DNA of 64,000 nt, from assembly GCF_950295315.1 (NCBI RefSeq), contig NC_080162.1:70244962-70308961 (forward strand), in the 5' to 3' direction. Below, in pieces: positions 10,024 to 22,474 of the stretch. Every line of letters starts with the position of its first letter. Position 1 is the first letter of the stretch. The DNA is from Erinaceus europaeus (Eukaryota > Chordata > Mammalia > Eulipotyphla > Erinaceidae). The position numbers were made by a program, and so were the translations under genes. A model generated the notes under the pieces. That model ran no database searches. It was not told where the DNA came from and saw nothing but the letters and a program-made list of their open reading frames with translations.

Positions 10024-10719
10024 TAATAATCAGTAATCAATATGCTTTAAAGTCAAGAGATGGGAAGATGCCTCTGGGCTTTTCCCTTGCCTTTCCGTAA
10101 GGGCTTCCCAATTCTTAGATCCCTACAGCTGAAGAATCTTGAAGGAAACTTCTGACCCATAAAATACAAATAGCAGTTAAGTTTGTCCCAAGGTCATGTA
10201 TCTCTCCAAAAAGGCAAATTTACAAATATAATTGCACCTTGAGGCCTTCCCTGAGCCACACTTCTGCCCCAACCATTGAAATAAATGGGCCCCAGTTCGC
10301 CATCTAATGTTCAGTTTTACTCTGCAGTGTGTCCTCCAGGTCAGGCCAGCCTGGAGGGACTGCTCCTTCCTCTTGACACTGGTCTCCTTTGAACTTGTGA
10401 GACACCATCCTGCAGGCAGGGAGCAATAGACCCTGGGGAGCCCTGAGAACAGAACTGCCCAGGAGGAATCATTTACAGCCAGAAGGTTCTGGCAAACTGC
10501 CCAGACTTTGTTCCAATTTCTAAAGTTCTTTAGAATCATCTCAGTTACATCACTAAGAGAAGTACAATTAAGCTCTGATCTTTTCCTCTTTATAACTGTG
10601 TTTTTCTGATTCTAAAAGTAATACAAGGCCAATACATTGAAAGAAATATGTAAGATAAAGAAAATTATAAAAATGAAAGTTAAAAAGCAAGACTGTAATG
10701 CCTCCAAACAGGCAGACAT
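10024..10719. other. unique DNA, no gene seen
   Basis: Moderately GC-rich at 10240-10460. The 120-codon minus-strand open frame at 10177-10539 has no recognisable domain and is not called a gene. Confidence 0.4.
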
Positions 10720-11236
10720 TTTAAAAATTTTATTAGTGATTTAATATCAATTTACAAAATTGCAAAAGAACAGGGGTATAACTCCACACTGTTCCCACCA
10801 CTAAAATTCCGTATCCTGAGTCCCTCCATTGTAAGCTACAACAGCTTTCTTAAGGTTGCAGACATGGGTTAACTATCATTTCTACCACTATCTGTCTATG
10901 TTTGTATACAGTCGCCCTTTTTTTTTAATCCTATGGTCCCATCTTCTCTTCCTCTCCAAGTCACACATACGCCTATTCCTACATGCAACTGTCCCTTCCT
11001 TTTTCCTCTTCTTTCTCTTCCTGATGGAGTTGGATTTCAGAACCCTCTCAGAGTACAGGTGAAGATTATTTTGGGGTTGCAGAAGGTGGGAGGTCTCGCT
11101 TCTATAACTGCTTCTCTACTGAACATGGGCATTGGCAGGTTGATCCACACCCCAAGCTTATTTCTGTATTTCCCTAGTGGGGTAGGGCTCTTAACAGGTG
11201 AGGCTCCAAGACACATTGGTAAGGTTTCAGGCAGAC
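10720..11236 (-). mobile_element. L1 3' UTR, diverged subfamily
   Basis: Starts 'tttattagtgatttaatatc' and contains 'ggggtataactccacactgt', 'ggttgcagaaggtgggaggt', 'gaacatgggcattggcaggt' and 'ccaagacacattggtaaggt', reversed L1 3' UTR landmarks. It carries about 170 extra bases (10900-11060) not found in the copies at 13795, 33095 or 59376. Confidence 0.8.
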
Positions 11237-11329
11237 ATTTGTTAATACTTCTATGTTTCTGTATGTATACATCCACATTGTTTGAATCATAATTCTGTAA
11301 CTATAGGCTATATTTTATTGATGAATTTC

Positions 11330-11527
11330 AAGGGGTGGAAGATATTGCAACTGATTAAGTGTGTGTGTTACCATGCACAAGGTCCTGGGTTCAAGCCCCT
11401 AGTCCCCACATGCAGGAGTAAAGCTTCATGAGCAATGAAGTAGTACTGCAGGTATCTGTCTCTCTCCTATCTCCCTTCCCTCTCATTTCTGTCCTATAAA
11501 ATGAAATAAGAAAAATCTTAAAGAAAA
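11330..11527 (+). mobile_element. SINE-B
   Basis: Head 'ggggtggaagatattgcaac', B-box region 'cctgggttcaagcccctagt' and the pyrimidine-rich body, ending in an A-rich tail. Confidence 0.8.
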
Positions 11528-11589
11528 AGAAAAATCTTCAAATAATCTTAAAAGCAGCATCCTACTCTTCAATTATAGATGCACACGTA

Positions 11590-11712
11590 TCAAATATGTA
11601 CTAAGGGGCATTTACCGAGTGCCCACTATATGCCAGGCTTGTCACTTGCACTTGCCGCTGACGTGCAGCAACAAGCAGATGGGGGCTGGAGCTGACAGTC
11701 TACAGTAGGAGG
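11590..11712 (+). repeat. possible ancient mammalian repeat fragment
   Basis: 'gcatttaccgagtgcccact' followed by 'atatgccaggcttgtcac' resembles the motif at 5085. Family uncertain. Confidence 0.35.
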
Positions 11713-12455
11713 TACGAGGTGAGTTTTTATTTTTTATTTAAGAAAGGATTAATGAACAAAAACATAAGGTAGGAGGGGTACAACTCCACACAATTCCCAC
11801 CACCCAATCTCCATAACCCACCCCCTCCCATGATAGCTTTCCCATTCTCTAGCCCTCTGGGAGCATGGACCCAGGGTCGTTGAGGGTTGCAGAAGGTAGA
11901 AGGTCTGGCTTCTGTAATTGCTTCCCCACTGAACATGGGTGTTGACTGGTCGGTCCATACTCCCAGTCTGCCTCTCTCTTTCCCTAGTAAGGTGTGTCTC
12001 TGGGGAAGCTGAGCTCCAGGACACATTGGTGGGTCTTCAATCCAGGGAAGCCTGGCCGGCATCCTGATGACATCTGGAACCTGGTGACTGAAAAGAGAGT
12101 TAACATACGAAGCCAAACAAATTGTTGAGCAATCATGGACCCAAAGCTTGGAATAGTGGACAGGAAGTGTTAGGGGGTACTCACTGCAAACTCTAGTGTA
12201 CTTCTGCTTTCAGGTATATATTTTGCAGTAGTTTATGGATACGTGTGCACATAAGCTCTCTCTCACAGAAACTGGTGTATATCTAGGTTTTGGGACTTTG
12301 TTAGAAAGTGAACTACCTGAGATGAAATTAAAGTGTACTATAAAAGGAAAGGTCTCACCCAAGTAATGAAGCTGAAGGGTTGTCATTCCACACGTGAAGT
12401 CTCTGGACACAGTCTGAGGTGAAGCATGTTGAAGTGGCAATCGTTGCGATGAGGT
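11713..12455 (-). mobile_element. L1 3' UTR, 5'-truncated
   Basis: Reads in reverse from a T-rich end (tttttattttttatttaaga) through 'cccaccacccaatctccata', 'ggttgcagaaggtagaaggt' and 'gaagcatgttgaagtggcaa'. It matches 57440-58160 of the large L1 and the copy at 14655. No coding sequence remains. Confidence 0.9.
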
Positions 12456-13139
12456 GGGTTTTTTAACAAATGAACAAGGAAGTAAAATTGAAATGACAAA
12501 TAAGGTTTAATAGTATGAGAAAGCTTGGTATAAAGCAAAAGCATAATGCAAATTAGGAAAGAAGATTAAGGCCCTCAGAAGAAACAATACTACATTTGAG
12601 GCTCAGAAGACAAATGAAAATAGCAAACAGATGGATGAAATGACTGATTCAGTCATGTTGGTTTTGTGGCATTAATGCTATATGACATTGCAACCAACAT
12701 CTCAGAGGCTTATGACATTGGTTTTTTTCTCGATCCAAGTCTTGTAGTTGGCTAGGGTGGGGGGTGGAGGCTGTTGGCAAGACTCAGCTAGTACCAGCTC
12801 CAAGTTCCAAACTATTTTCTGGACTGCTTCAAACTTCTTGTTCAGGGGTAAACACTTATAGGGACATGCTCTTCTGATGGTGGTTAACTGAGTCAGAGGA
12901 CAAACTTCACAGAAATTTACAGCCTCTGCTGGCAGCAAGTCTGTTATCATTTCTTGGTCAAATCTCGAGGTATTGGGGCTAGAGAGCATGCTTTCTTTCC
13001 TCCACAGAAAGGGTCTATAAAAGGTATGGGTGAAAATCTTATACTGGGGCCAGAGTAAATAATACAATCTACCTTGTAGAGGAAAGGAAAAACATCTACA
13101 AGGACTTTGAGTCAAGAAAGATTTAAGAGAAAGGTCACC
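12456..13139. other. unique or unclassified DNA
   Basis: A 158-codon minus-strand open frame spans 12702-13178. It has no recognised domain and its N-terminal end runs into a neighbouring L1 tail, so it is not called. Confidence 0.4.
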
Positions 13140-13404
13140 ATGGTGCAAAAGAGAAAGACCAATACTGAAAGATCTCACTTACAAGTGGCCAGAATACAGG
13201 ACAGTCAGGGAAAACATAATGTGAAACTCAGACTGGTTGTGGTCTATTGCACCAAAGTAAAGGACTCTGGGGGATGGGGAGGGTTGTTGGGGTCCTGGTG
13301 TGATAGATCCTAGACACCTATCAAGGGGAGATGAGAGGTTGTGCCTATGTGTTAAAGATTATACTGTAAACCATTAACCTTCTAATTTAAAAAAAAAAAA
13401 AAAA
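13140..13404 (+). mobile_element. L1 3' end, older subfamily
   Basis: Contains 'ggtctattgcaccaaagtaa', 'gactctgggggatgggga', 'actgtaaaccattaaccttc' and a 16-A tail: the L1 3' terminal landmarks in a diverged form. Confidence 0.7.
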
Positions 13405-13794
13405 GCTTGAGTCTTGCGAGAAGAGTTTTTGGGAAATCTTTGGATTTCCTAATCAAAACATACATTTTGGCAGATTTGGTTCTTGAATGTTCCCTAACTT
13501 GGATTCTAGAGTATAAATGTGATGCCTAGAGGCACAGCAGGAATGTTGTAACCATAGTAACAAAAGGTAGAGCAGAAACAATAGGGACTAGCCAAACCCT
13601 TTACAACTCTGTTTAGATTCTGCATCAGCCCTAGGTGACCTGTGCTAGGACTTCTCATGTAACGAAAACCGAAACTTTTCTTTTTTTGAAAGTCGCCATA
13701 AATTATATCATCTTCTACTTTCCCTGAATAAATTCCAGACTGGTACAAATGGTGTGGTCTAAATGATGCTCTCAAATGATCTCAGGAATGTTTT
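13405..13794. other. unique DNA
   Basis: No gene or repeat recognised. Confidence 0.4.
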
Positions 13795-13930
13795 TTCATT
13801 TTTATTTTTATTTATAAAAAGGAAGCATTGACAAAACCATATGATAAGAGGGGTACAACTTTACTCAGTTCCCACCACCAGAACTCCATATCCCATCCCC
13901 TCCTTTGATAGCTTTCTTATTCTTTAAATA
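13795..13930 (-). mobile_element. L1 3' UTR fragment
   Basis: 'tttataaaaaggaagcattg', 'ataagaggggtacaacttta' and 'cagttcccaccaccagaact' are the reversed terminal L1 3' UTR. Confidence 0.85.
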
Positions 13931-14109
13931 AATCTTATAAAGTAGGAAAGAGGAGAAACAAGGATATATCAGTTAGGGAACCTTGCAACAATTCAAGTAG
14001 AAGGTGAAGGTTCCTTGGCTGCAGTTGAGACAAAGATTAATGGACAGATTTCAGGAACATATTTTTAAAGAAAAGGATTGACTTGGTGATGAATCAACTA
14101 ACTGTGTGT

Positions 14110-14330
14110 TGGGAAAAGGAGGATGGTAGGAAGAATCACTGCCCCAAGAAGATTCCACTGCTAATCCCTGGGACTATTGATGTGATTAGATACTGTGCAT
14201 GGGGCCTTTTATGGCCAAAGAGATTGTGCAGATGGAATCAGAGTTTGAATTCATTTCCTAGAGCTGCACAGCAAGTACCACAAGCTGGGTGGTGCAAAAC
14301 AACAGCATGGGCTGACACCAAGGTATCAGC
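14110..14330. repeat. possible old MaLR-type LTR pieces
   Basis: 'ggccaaagagattgtgcaga' resembles the sense MLT-type consensus. 'catttcctagagctgcacag' plus 'gtaccacaagctgggtggtg' resembles the opposite strand of the 3' end of such LTRs. Two small fragments may be juxtaposed. The family call is from memory and tentative. Confidence 0.4.
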
Positions 14331-14517
14331 AGGTCAGTGTTTTCTCTGCTGCTTTCTGATTGTTAATGACAATACTGGACAGACCCTGACTAGCAGCTAC
14401 ATAACTCTAATCTCTGCCTCCAACATCACACAGCTATTTATTAATCTGTGCATTTAGCTTTGTAAAAACACTCTTCTTTATTTCCCCGCTGTCTTTTCCT
14501 TAAAAGTTTTATTTACT

Positions 14518-14642
14518 AATAACTTATCTGTTATTAGAGAGCAAACCACAGCATCACTCTGGCACAGGTGCTACTGGGGATTGAACTCAGGACCTCAGGC
14601 TTGAGAGTACAAAACATGGCCCATTGTGCCAGCTCCCAAGCC
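14518..14642 (-). mobile_element. SINE-D, old
   Basis: 'accacagcatcactctggca', 'ggggattgaactcaggacct' and 'cattgtgccagctcccaag' are the reversed body and head of the class. Confidence 0.65.
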
Positions 14643-14654
14643 AATGCCATGACT

Positions 14655-16272
14655 CTTTTTTTTTTATTTAAGAAAGGATTAATTAACAAAACCATAGAGT
14701 AGGAGGGGTACAATTCCACACAATGCCCACCACCCAATTTCCCACCCCCTCCCCTGATAACTTTCCCATTCTCTATCCCTCTGGGAGCATGGACCCAGGG
14801 TCAGTGTGGGTTGCAGAAGGTAGAAGGTCTGGCTTCTGTAATTGCTTTCCCGCTGAACATGGGGGTTGACTGGTCGGTCCATACTCCCAGTCTGCCTCTC
14901 TGTTACTCTAGTAGGGTGGGTCTCTGGGGAAGCAGAGCTCCAGGACACATTGGTGGGGTCTTCAGTCCAGGGAAGCCTGGCCGGCATCCTGATGACATCT
15001 GGAACCTGGTGACTGAAAAGAGAGTTAACATACGAAGCCAAACAAATTGTTGAGCAATCATGGACCCAAAGCTTGGAATAGTGGACAGGAAGTGTTAGGG
15101 GGTACTCACTGCAAACTCTAGTGTACTTCTGCTTTCAGGTATATATTTTGCAGTAGTTTACGGATACGTGTGAATATATGCTCTCTCTCACAGAAACTGG
15201 TGTATATCTAGGTTTTGGGACTTTGTTAGAAATTTAACCACCTGAGATGGAATTAGAGTATACTATGAAAGGAAAGGTCTCACCCAAGTAATGAAGCTAA
15301 AGGGTTATCATTCCACACGTGAAGTCTCTGGACACAGTCTGAAGTGAAGCATGTTGAGGTGGCAATCCTTGTGTTGTTTAGGTTGTGATCGGCAGATGCA
15401 ATATCATTTGATATGGACTGGGAGAGGCATACGGGAAAGTGGGCCCTATGGTTCCAGGACTAGGGGAAGTAGAAACTCTATAGTGGAGATGTGAGGTTCC
15501 TGCTGTCTTAGGGTTCAAAAAGACAATCGATAGTTAATGTTATCATCACATTATTTGGTAATTGGGTTAACTTTTGAAAAGTCCTTTTGTTAGGGTTTGC
15601 TGTACAGTACCCAGTATCTTGCATATAGCTGTGCTATTGGTTGCTTCTGATCTACTTGGTCTAGGCTTTTGAGAGAGTCTGCATATCAATTACACTGCAT
15701 ATATTGAGAAAAGATTCAGTTTGTGTTTTGAAAAACTTCGAGACATACAATTAATTTTCCCCCTCTCATATTAATTAACTAGTGATTTATATGACTACAT
15801 TTTACTAGGAGTGTACATAAACACCATTCCCACCACCAAAAGACTGTGACCCATCCCTCCCACCCACTCCCACGCCCCACTGTCCCAGGAAGCTGAATGT
15901 CTACCTCTCACCACAGGGTTTTTACTTTGGTGCCCTACTTACAATTTGGTCAGGTCCTGCTTTTACTTTCCCTTTCAGATCTTCTTACTCAACTTCTGTT
16001 GATGAGTGGGATCATCCCATACTCATCTTTATCTTTCTGACTTAGCTCACTTAACATAATTCCTTCTAGCTCTGTCCAAGATGGGTCAGAGAAGGTGGGT
16101 TCATTGTTCTTGATAGCTGCATAGTATTCCATTGTGTATATATACCACAGCTTTCTCAGCCACTCATCTGTTGTTGGGCACCTGGGTTGCTTCCAGGTTT
16201 TAGCTATTATGAATTGTGCTGCCATGAACATAGGAGTAAACACACCTCTTTCTGGTTGAGTGTTATGGAGTC
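14655..16272 (-). mobile_element. 5'-truncated L1 with the end of ORF2 and whole 3' UTR
   Basis: On the minus strand it starts inside ORF2, keeps an 84-codon frame (15989-16243) with '[20 protein letters not shown]' and 'YTMEYYAAIKNNEP', which is the C-terminal end of L1 ORF2, and continues through about 1.3 kb of 3' UTR to a T-rich end at 14655. It is collinear with 56570-58160. The ORF2 end lacks the stop and indel seen in the large L1, so it is the better reference for that region. Confidence 0.92.
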
Positions 16273-16289
16273 CTTGGGGTAAATTTTTT

Positions 16290-16350
16290 TTTTATTTAAT
16301 TTTTTTTTAATTTAATTTTTTTAATTTAATTTTTAAAAAATTAAAAAAAA
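16290..16350. repeat. A/T-rich low-complexity tract
   Basis: Runs of T with short A runs between an L1 and a SINE. Likely the remains of retroelement tails. Confidence 0.7.
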
Positions 16351-16556
16351 TTTTTTATCTTCATTTATTTTATAGAGATAGCAAGAAATTGAGAGGAAAG
16401 GGGATATGGAGAGAGAGACAGAGAGACACCTGCAGCACTGCTTCACCACTTGTGAAGCTTTTCCCCTGCAGGTGGGAACCAGGGTCTTGAACCTGGGTCC
16501 TTGCACATTGTAACATGCACGCTTAACCAGGTGCACCACCACCCGGCCCCTGTTTT
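16351..16556 (-). mobile_element. SINE-B
   Basis: 'agacacctgcagcactgctt', 'cttgaacctgggtccttgca' and the reversed head 'gcaccaccacccggcccc' identify a full-length copy. Confidence 0.9.
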
Positions 16557-16739
16557 TCTCTTCTTTCATTCAACACTTGTTTTAAAAGGATCTGATCTCA
16601 TGATTACACACCACTGGCTCATTGCTCAGAGTTGTTTCATATTCTCTTGTGAGAATTCCCTACACTGCACTTCTCCATTCTTGTAACAATGGAGACTACC
16701 TCCAGTAAAGAACATTTTCATGCATGTCCCCTTATGAGC

Positions 16740-16799
16740 CAAAAGACATCTTACTTGTAACATGTGTGCTCAACCAGGTATGCCACCATCTGGCCCCTC
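16740..16799 (-). mobile_element. SINE-B head fragment
   Basis: 'acatgtgtgctcaaccaggt' and 'gccaccatctggcccc' are the reversed tRNA-like head only. Confidence 0.6.
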
Positions 16800-16944
16800 A
16801 CCTTACTTGTAATATAACTGTAAGAGTGAGATTTCTGGGACAGAGTGCACTAACCCTCAGCCATACCTATCAGACCCCTCCTGGATGTCTTTGCCCACAT
16901 ACACCGCCATCATCAGTGTGAGGTGTATTAAAAAGGATCCTTTT

Positions 16945-17276
16945 AGGGGGTCGGGTGGTAGCACAGTGGGGTAAACACACATGGCATGAAGCGCAAGGAC
17001 TGTTGGAAAGATCCTGGCTCCCCGGCTCCCCACCTGAAGGGGGGTTGCTTCACAGTGGTGAAGCAGGTCTGCAGGTGTCTCTCTCTCCCTCTCTACCTTC
17101 CCCTCCTGCCTCGATTTCTCTCTGTCCTATCCAACAACAATGACAACAATAATAATAACAACAATGATGGACAACAAAAGGGAAAAAATAGCCTCCAGGA
17201 ACAGTGGATTTGTAGTGCAGGCACTGAGCCCAGCAATAATTCCGGAGGCAAAAAAAGAAAAAAAAGAAAAAAAACC
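16945..17276 (+). mobile_element. SINE-A with 3' module
   Basis: Head 'gggtggtagcacagtggggt', 'tgaagcaggtctgcaggtgt', a CAA/AAT tail, then the module 'gcctccaggaacagtggatt' to 'aataattccggaggcaaaaa', with paired GCCTCCAGG and CCGGAGGC ends. Confidence 0.9.
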
Positions 17277-17284
17277 CTTTTCAT

Positions 17285-18875
17285 TCATGCTTCTCTCAAT
17301 CCATACTATTTGATACTACATCTGCTGATCTCAACCAAATCAATGCAAGCAGTACCACCTCGACTTGTTTCACTTCGGATTGTGTCCAGAGATACCAGGC
17401 ATAGGATGTCAACACTTCAGCTTTAATACTCAGGTGAGACCTTTCCTAGCTCATAGGTCTCCTTAATTTCCTTAATTTCATTTCGGTGGTGCACTCACTA
17501 ACAAAGTCACAGAACCTATATATAAACCAGTGCCCATGAGATAGAGTACACATATCCATAAGTTAAGAGAAAATATATACCTTAAAGTAAAAGTGCACAA
17601 TAATTTTCACTTTACAAAAAGTACAGCAAAAAGTAGAAAGAACCCCCCCCCAAAAAAAACCACCATAAAGGACTTAATCAAATAGTTCTACTTAGACCTA
17701 GATACTCTTCTCACCTTCTTCCTATTTCACTTTCCTCAATAACTCTAAAGCTAACCTTGCCCAAGCAGGGACTACAAAAGCTGGATAAGGGCAAGAGATT
17801 GGCATACGTTAACAATGGTTCTCTTGGTCACTACCAGGCCACCCATCATCCAGGGCCCTAGTCAGGGAATCCTGGGATTCCCACACAGACATGATGAGCC
17901 TAGACCTCTAACAGATCCCTCTCTCCACCATTATTGGCAATCTCCAACAGGAAAAACATCGTGGACCCTTTTGCAGGACTCTACAGGACCTTGCTCTCAA
18001 AGTAAACAGCAATGGTAGGGGCTTTCCCACTCTCCAAAGAGAGACTGGGTCAACATACTCTGCCACCCAAGGAAGAGGAAGATTGGTCCTGAATTGGGTA
18101 CAGTCTACAATGCTCCTAGCTGTAACCTTGGAATGTGAGCTCAGGCCTATAGGGATGCAGAAGTTACACAGGCTCCTGTGCTGAATATTGGCCCCAGGTC
18201 AGATTGATGGGGTTTACAGGTAATGGTATTTATATACTTGCCCCATATTTGGGAGCTACTCTCAGCCTTGATCCAACCTTCTAGTCCTATTTCCAACTAT
18301 GACACCATCTCTCCAAGACAATACCTTTAGCCCACCTGCATGCTAGCTGTCAGGCTCAGATAAAATTAGTAAAGTCACGGGCCCCTTGGAATATAATTAA
18401 AATAGACTTCCTAGATTTTTCCAGAATGGACATCCCAAATCTCATTTGCTTTTTCTTACCTTTAGGTTCACGACTATTAAACAATTTGTTCTGTTTTGTA
18501 TCTTAAGGCTTTTCAGCCACCAAGATGCTACATGGTAGTCATGACACCAACTTGACTTCCTTGGGCAGACAACTTGACCAGTGTATCCTGGAACCTAACC
18601 ACTACAGAGCCCTAACTCACTAGGGAAAGACAGGGACAGGCTGGGAGTATGGGTCTAACTGCTAATGTTCAAGTCCAGTGGAGAAGCAATTACAAAAGCC
18701 AGACCTCCCACCTTCTGCACCCCATAATGATCCTGGGTCCATGCTCCCAAAGGGATAAAGAATAGGAAAGCTTCCAACGGAGGGGATGGGATACAGAACT
18801 CTGGTGGTGGTGAGAATTGTACCCCTCTTATCCTACAGTCTTGTCAATCATTATTAAATCAATTTTTTTTTAAAA
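17285..18875 (+). mobile_element. L1 3' UTR, long subfamily
   Basis: Begins at 'tactacatctgctgatctca' (compare 57428), passes 'gattgtgtccagagatacca' and 'ccagtgcccatgagata', then a stretch absent from the large L1 (17650-18600), and ends with 'ctcccaaagggataaagaat', 'cttatcctacagtc' and an A/T-rich tail. No ORF2 is present. It bridges the two 3' UTR types in the window. Confidence 0.75.
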
Positions 18876-20680
18876 GGGAGCCATTTTTCCACAATAGTAG
18901 TTGGAGCTAGGAGTCATTTCCTCTTTTACTCCTCAAGAGAGAGGCAGCTGAGGGCAATGTACTTGGAGACTACTTCTTTCTCTGCCTTCAATTTCCAGGA
19001 GTAATTTATGGGGGTGATAGGTATGTAAGCCTTAACAGAGTATGTGTAAGAGGCCAAGTATCTCTCTGGAAGTCCCACGCAGGAAATGTGTCTCTTAAGT
19101 ATCTACCCACCACTCACAAAAGTCATCTATGCCCACAGCTTTGTTATCATGGTGGGAAAGTATTAGGAAAAGCAGATGGTTAGCCACAAGATAGTTCATA
19201 CACTCTAGTCACTAGTATAACTGTTGTAAACAATGTGATACATGGATTCCACTTGTCTGAATCCTGTTTTACTTCCCAACTGCTTGTTATTGTTGTCTAC
19301 AGAGTATTCTTATCTCTCATTTCGTTGAGCCCACAGTTCCTGGGGGTTTCAGCTCATCAAGATTTCTATCCAACATCACAAATGTCCTGAGCATACTCCT
19401 ACACCCAGAGAGAGTTCTCAACCGGATAGTCTTAGGTGCTTGAAAGGAGCAGCTATCAACATCACTGTGAGTAGTTGCTCACATGCAGAAGGGTGACAAC
19501 AGCTTCTTTTCCATTTGAAAAACAAAGTGCTATCCTAAATCTCTTGATTTCAAAATTTTCTTGGTTAAGTTTAGTTTTCATAACACTGAACAATTGATGT
19601 AGCCTGAGGATGGTATCACAATGAAGCTGAAGCCAGGATTTTCTCCCACTAGCTTCCCTTAAGACAACACTAAGTTGATGCTACATTTCAGCAATGGTAA
19701 TACACATTTTGATTCATCTAAACAAGTTTTGCTTGGCATAACTGCTTTTGGGGCTTTCCTCTCCCACCCTTGTATCTCTAAATCTCATGAATGTGCACCA
19801 GTGCCATGATAGTCTGGTAAATCTTAGCTGTCTTATAAAATTCAATGCACTACAGTTTGATTTGGATGAAATATCTTGGAATTCCAGATGAAGTTGTACC
19901 CAGTCCAGCAAGAGACCAAGATGTGACTGCAGAAGGAATGGTACTCAATCTAGGCACACAGGTAAGACTTCATTGTTGACGTAGCCGATGGTGATTTGAA
20001 GATTTCAATTTGTGTGGAGTTCTCAACAATTTTTGTTTTCAATATTTCAGACTACATTTCCAAGCAGGTATTTTTGAATACCTGAGAATGAGAGGTTGAA
20101 TGGAATCTTATTTGTGTTTGAGAGCTTTCTAGCACCACCATTATAGTAATTGGGTTTTTTAATCTAGGACTTACTATCATTACATGATTTTGACTGGACC
20201 ATTTGTACCACAACGCATCATCTGAGATAGGAACATAGGAGTGAGTCATTAGTAGAGGATGTAGATCTTAGAGCTGATTAAGTTAATGTTCAGCTCTAAC
20301 ACATTTGGAGCCTTTAAAGAAAGAAAAAATGAAATTGCACACCCTTGCATTTTATAAGATTTAAAGATTCTTTTGATGTCAAGAAACAACACAGTGACAC
20401 TCAGATAGATCAAAGGCATAGAACTCTTTATTACTTACAGCTCTGAGTGAAAGAAGACTTCCAGACAAGACCACACATAAGGAGTTTTACCCAAGAACAG
20501 CAAATGTGAGCTATAAGGACTTGTTTGTGGAAAGCAAGGAGCATGGGGTTACCTCCATTTCTTGGGCTCTCTGTGAATTTACTAATTTGAGTAATTTCTC
20601 AAGCTCCAGGGTATAGGGATTGCCTGTTTCTGTCTCCTACCTGTCCTAGGGGCAAAAAATTTGAACACATAAGGTCTAGG
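18876..20680. other. unique DNA, no gene seen
   Basis: 1.8 kb with no recognisable repeat. Open frames are all short (65 codons or fewer). It is one of the largest repeat-free stretches in the window. Confidence 0.45.
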
Positions 20681-20893
20681 GGCCTGGGGCAGTTATGCAC
20701 TCGGTTGAGTGTACATGTCAGAATGTGCAAGGACCTGGGTTCAAGCCCCTAGTCCCAGACCTGCAAGGAGGAATCTTTTCAGGTGTTGAAGCAGTGCTGA
20801 AGCAGTGCGGCAAATATCTCTGTCTCTCTCCCTATCTTCCCCTTCCTTCACAATTTGTCTCTAGTTAATAAATAGCTAAGTAAAGTATTTTAA
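20681..20893 (+). mobile_element. SINE-B
   Basis: 'cactcggttgagtgtacatg', 'acctgggttcaagcccctag' and the pyrimidine-rich body, with an internal duplication of 'gaagcagtg'. The tail is degenerate. Confidence 0.8.
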
Positions 20894-21278
20894 AAGACAC
20901 ACACATAGTAGCCTGGAAATTAGCCTGATAGAGGAAAGGCTTGGGAGTTTGGACTTAATCAGGTACTTAAAAAAAAAAAAAGTGTGTGTGTGTATGGGAG
21001 ACTAACCTGTTTCTAGTCAGGGCTTCAAGACTTAGTGGGGAAAAAACATAAACAAATGAAAAAAACTCTATTATTATACCTTGGTCTTGGTCTCAGGATG
21101 GTGAAATAAAAGTAATGGTTGGTGTTGGGGTACAGCAACATGATTGTGGCATCAATTGCTCCCTAATAGACTGCTCACTCCCCCCATCCCTGAAGGTGTG
21201 ACCCCTCCTTTGGGTAGTCATGAGTTTAAATCTAGTGTAAGTGAACAACAACTGGACGTATTAAAGAGAACCATCTTT
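20894..21278. other. unique DNA
   Basis: Contains an A12 run plus GT repeat at about 20969-20994. No gene recognised. Confidence 0.35.
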
Positions 21279-21502
21279 TAAAAAATATTTTTATTTATGT
21301 TTATTTTATTATTGGATAGAGAGAGAAATTGAGAGGGGCGGGGGAGACACAGAGAGAAAGAGACAGAGAGAGAGAGATGCCTGCAGTACTGCTTCACCAC
21401 TAGTTAAGCTTTCCCCCTGCAGGTGGGGACCAAGGGTTTGAACCTGCATCCTTGTGCACTGTAATGTGTGCACTTAACCAGGTGTGTCATGGCCTCGCAC
21501 CA
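21279..21502 (-). mobile_element. SINE-B
   Basis: 'ttattattggatagagagag', 'gatgcctgcagtactgcttc', 'gtttgaacctgcatccttgt' and 'acttaaccaggtgtgtcatg' are the reversed class B order. Confidence 0.85.
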
Positions 21503-21689
21503 AGAGTACCATCTTCCCTCTGATATTCCCACAACACAACAAAATGGGGTCTGGATAAAGTGAAAAGACCAGCACATTCTTCCGGGGAAGCTTTCTGCCC
21601 TCTTCTGGTTTCTGGTCATGGGAGGAGGAGGGGTTGGTGAAGCTGTGCATCAGGCTTCCCATAATATCCTCTGGTGCTATCAACTGGCT

Positions 21690-22000
21690 CTCATCTCCTT
21701 CTCATTCTTCTGCTGCCTGCCACTGAGAACCTCATTGTTTCTTGTCATCTCCACGCTGTTCAACCCTTCCCTCATTCGTTTCCTCCACATTATATTGTTG
21801 CTATTTCAGGAACAAATACAAGTATTCTTATTCCTCTGCTTGAAATTCTTCAGTGGCTCCAAATATTTTCAGGATATCATCCAAAATCCTCAAAGTGGCA
21901 TCTAAGGTCTTAGACTAAGAGAAAGAAACCACAAATCTGTCCTAGATTCATGTGCTCTCCTTTTATTCTTTACGCACTTTCTGCTCATGCTCTTCTTTTC
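21690..22000 (+). repeat. L2 LINE fragment
   Basis: 'attcttcagtggctccaaat', 'ttcaggatatcatccaaaat' and 'tcaaagtggcatctaaggtc' follow the L2 3' end (cttcagtggctccc, caggataaagtcc, catggcattcaagg). Ancient and diverged. Confidence 0.75.
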
Positions 22001-22006
22001 CCATAT

Positions 22007-22398
22007 GTTATGGACTGAATTTCTTGTGCCCCCCACCCCCTCCTGCCTCCTGCGGATTAATATGCAGAAATACTAATCCACAATGTAATTGTATTTAGAG
22101 ACAAAGTCCTTGGAAGGCAATTAATCCATGAGAGTAGAACTGTCATGATGAAATTTATATCTTATAAGAAAAAAGTACAACAGAGCCTTCTTTCTCTCCC
22201 TGTCTTGGAATTCTCCCTTTTTCTTTCTATCATATGATGGTACAACAAGAATAAAGAAGCTGGAAAAAGTGATATCAGAAGAATGATCTCATCACACACT
22301 GGATCTACTAGCATTTCAGACTTCTCTACTTCCAAAACTATGAGAAATAAATATTTGTTGTTTAAGCTACCCAGTCTATGGGATTTTATTATAATCAC
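22007..22398 (+). repeat. MLT1-like (ERVL-MaLR) LTR
   Basis: It opens 'tgttatggactgaatttctt', contains 'gtatttagagacaaagtcct' and 'gaggcaattaatcc'-type spacing, and ends with 'actatgagaaataaatattt' and 'gttgtttaagctacccagtc', the usual MaLR LTR poly(A) region and end. Confidence 0.8.
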
Positions 22399-22474
22399 CT
22401 GAGATGACAATGACATCATAAAATTCCTTTTATCTGTATGTTCAATCCCTCTAATCATACCCATTTCTCTACTT

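Noticed and set aside
12702..13178. 158-codon minus-strand open frame
   Set aside because: No recognisable domain, one end lies in an L1 tail, and composition is like its flanks.
16945..17426. 146-codon open frame
   Set aside because: It is SINE-A plus L1 3' UTR sequence.
22007..22398. A lineage-specific LTR
   Set aside because: Its motifs fit an ancient MLT1-like LTR shared by placental mammals.
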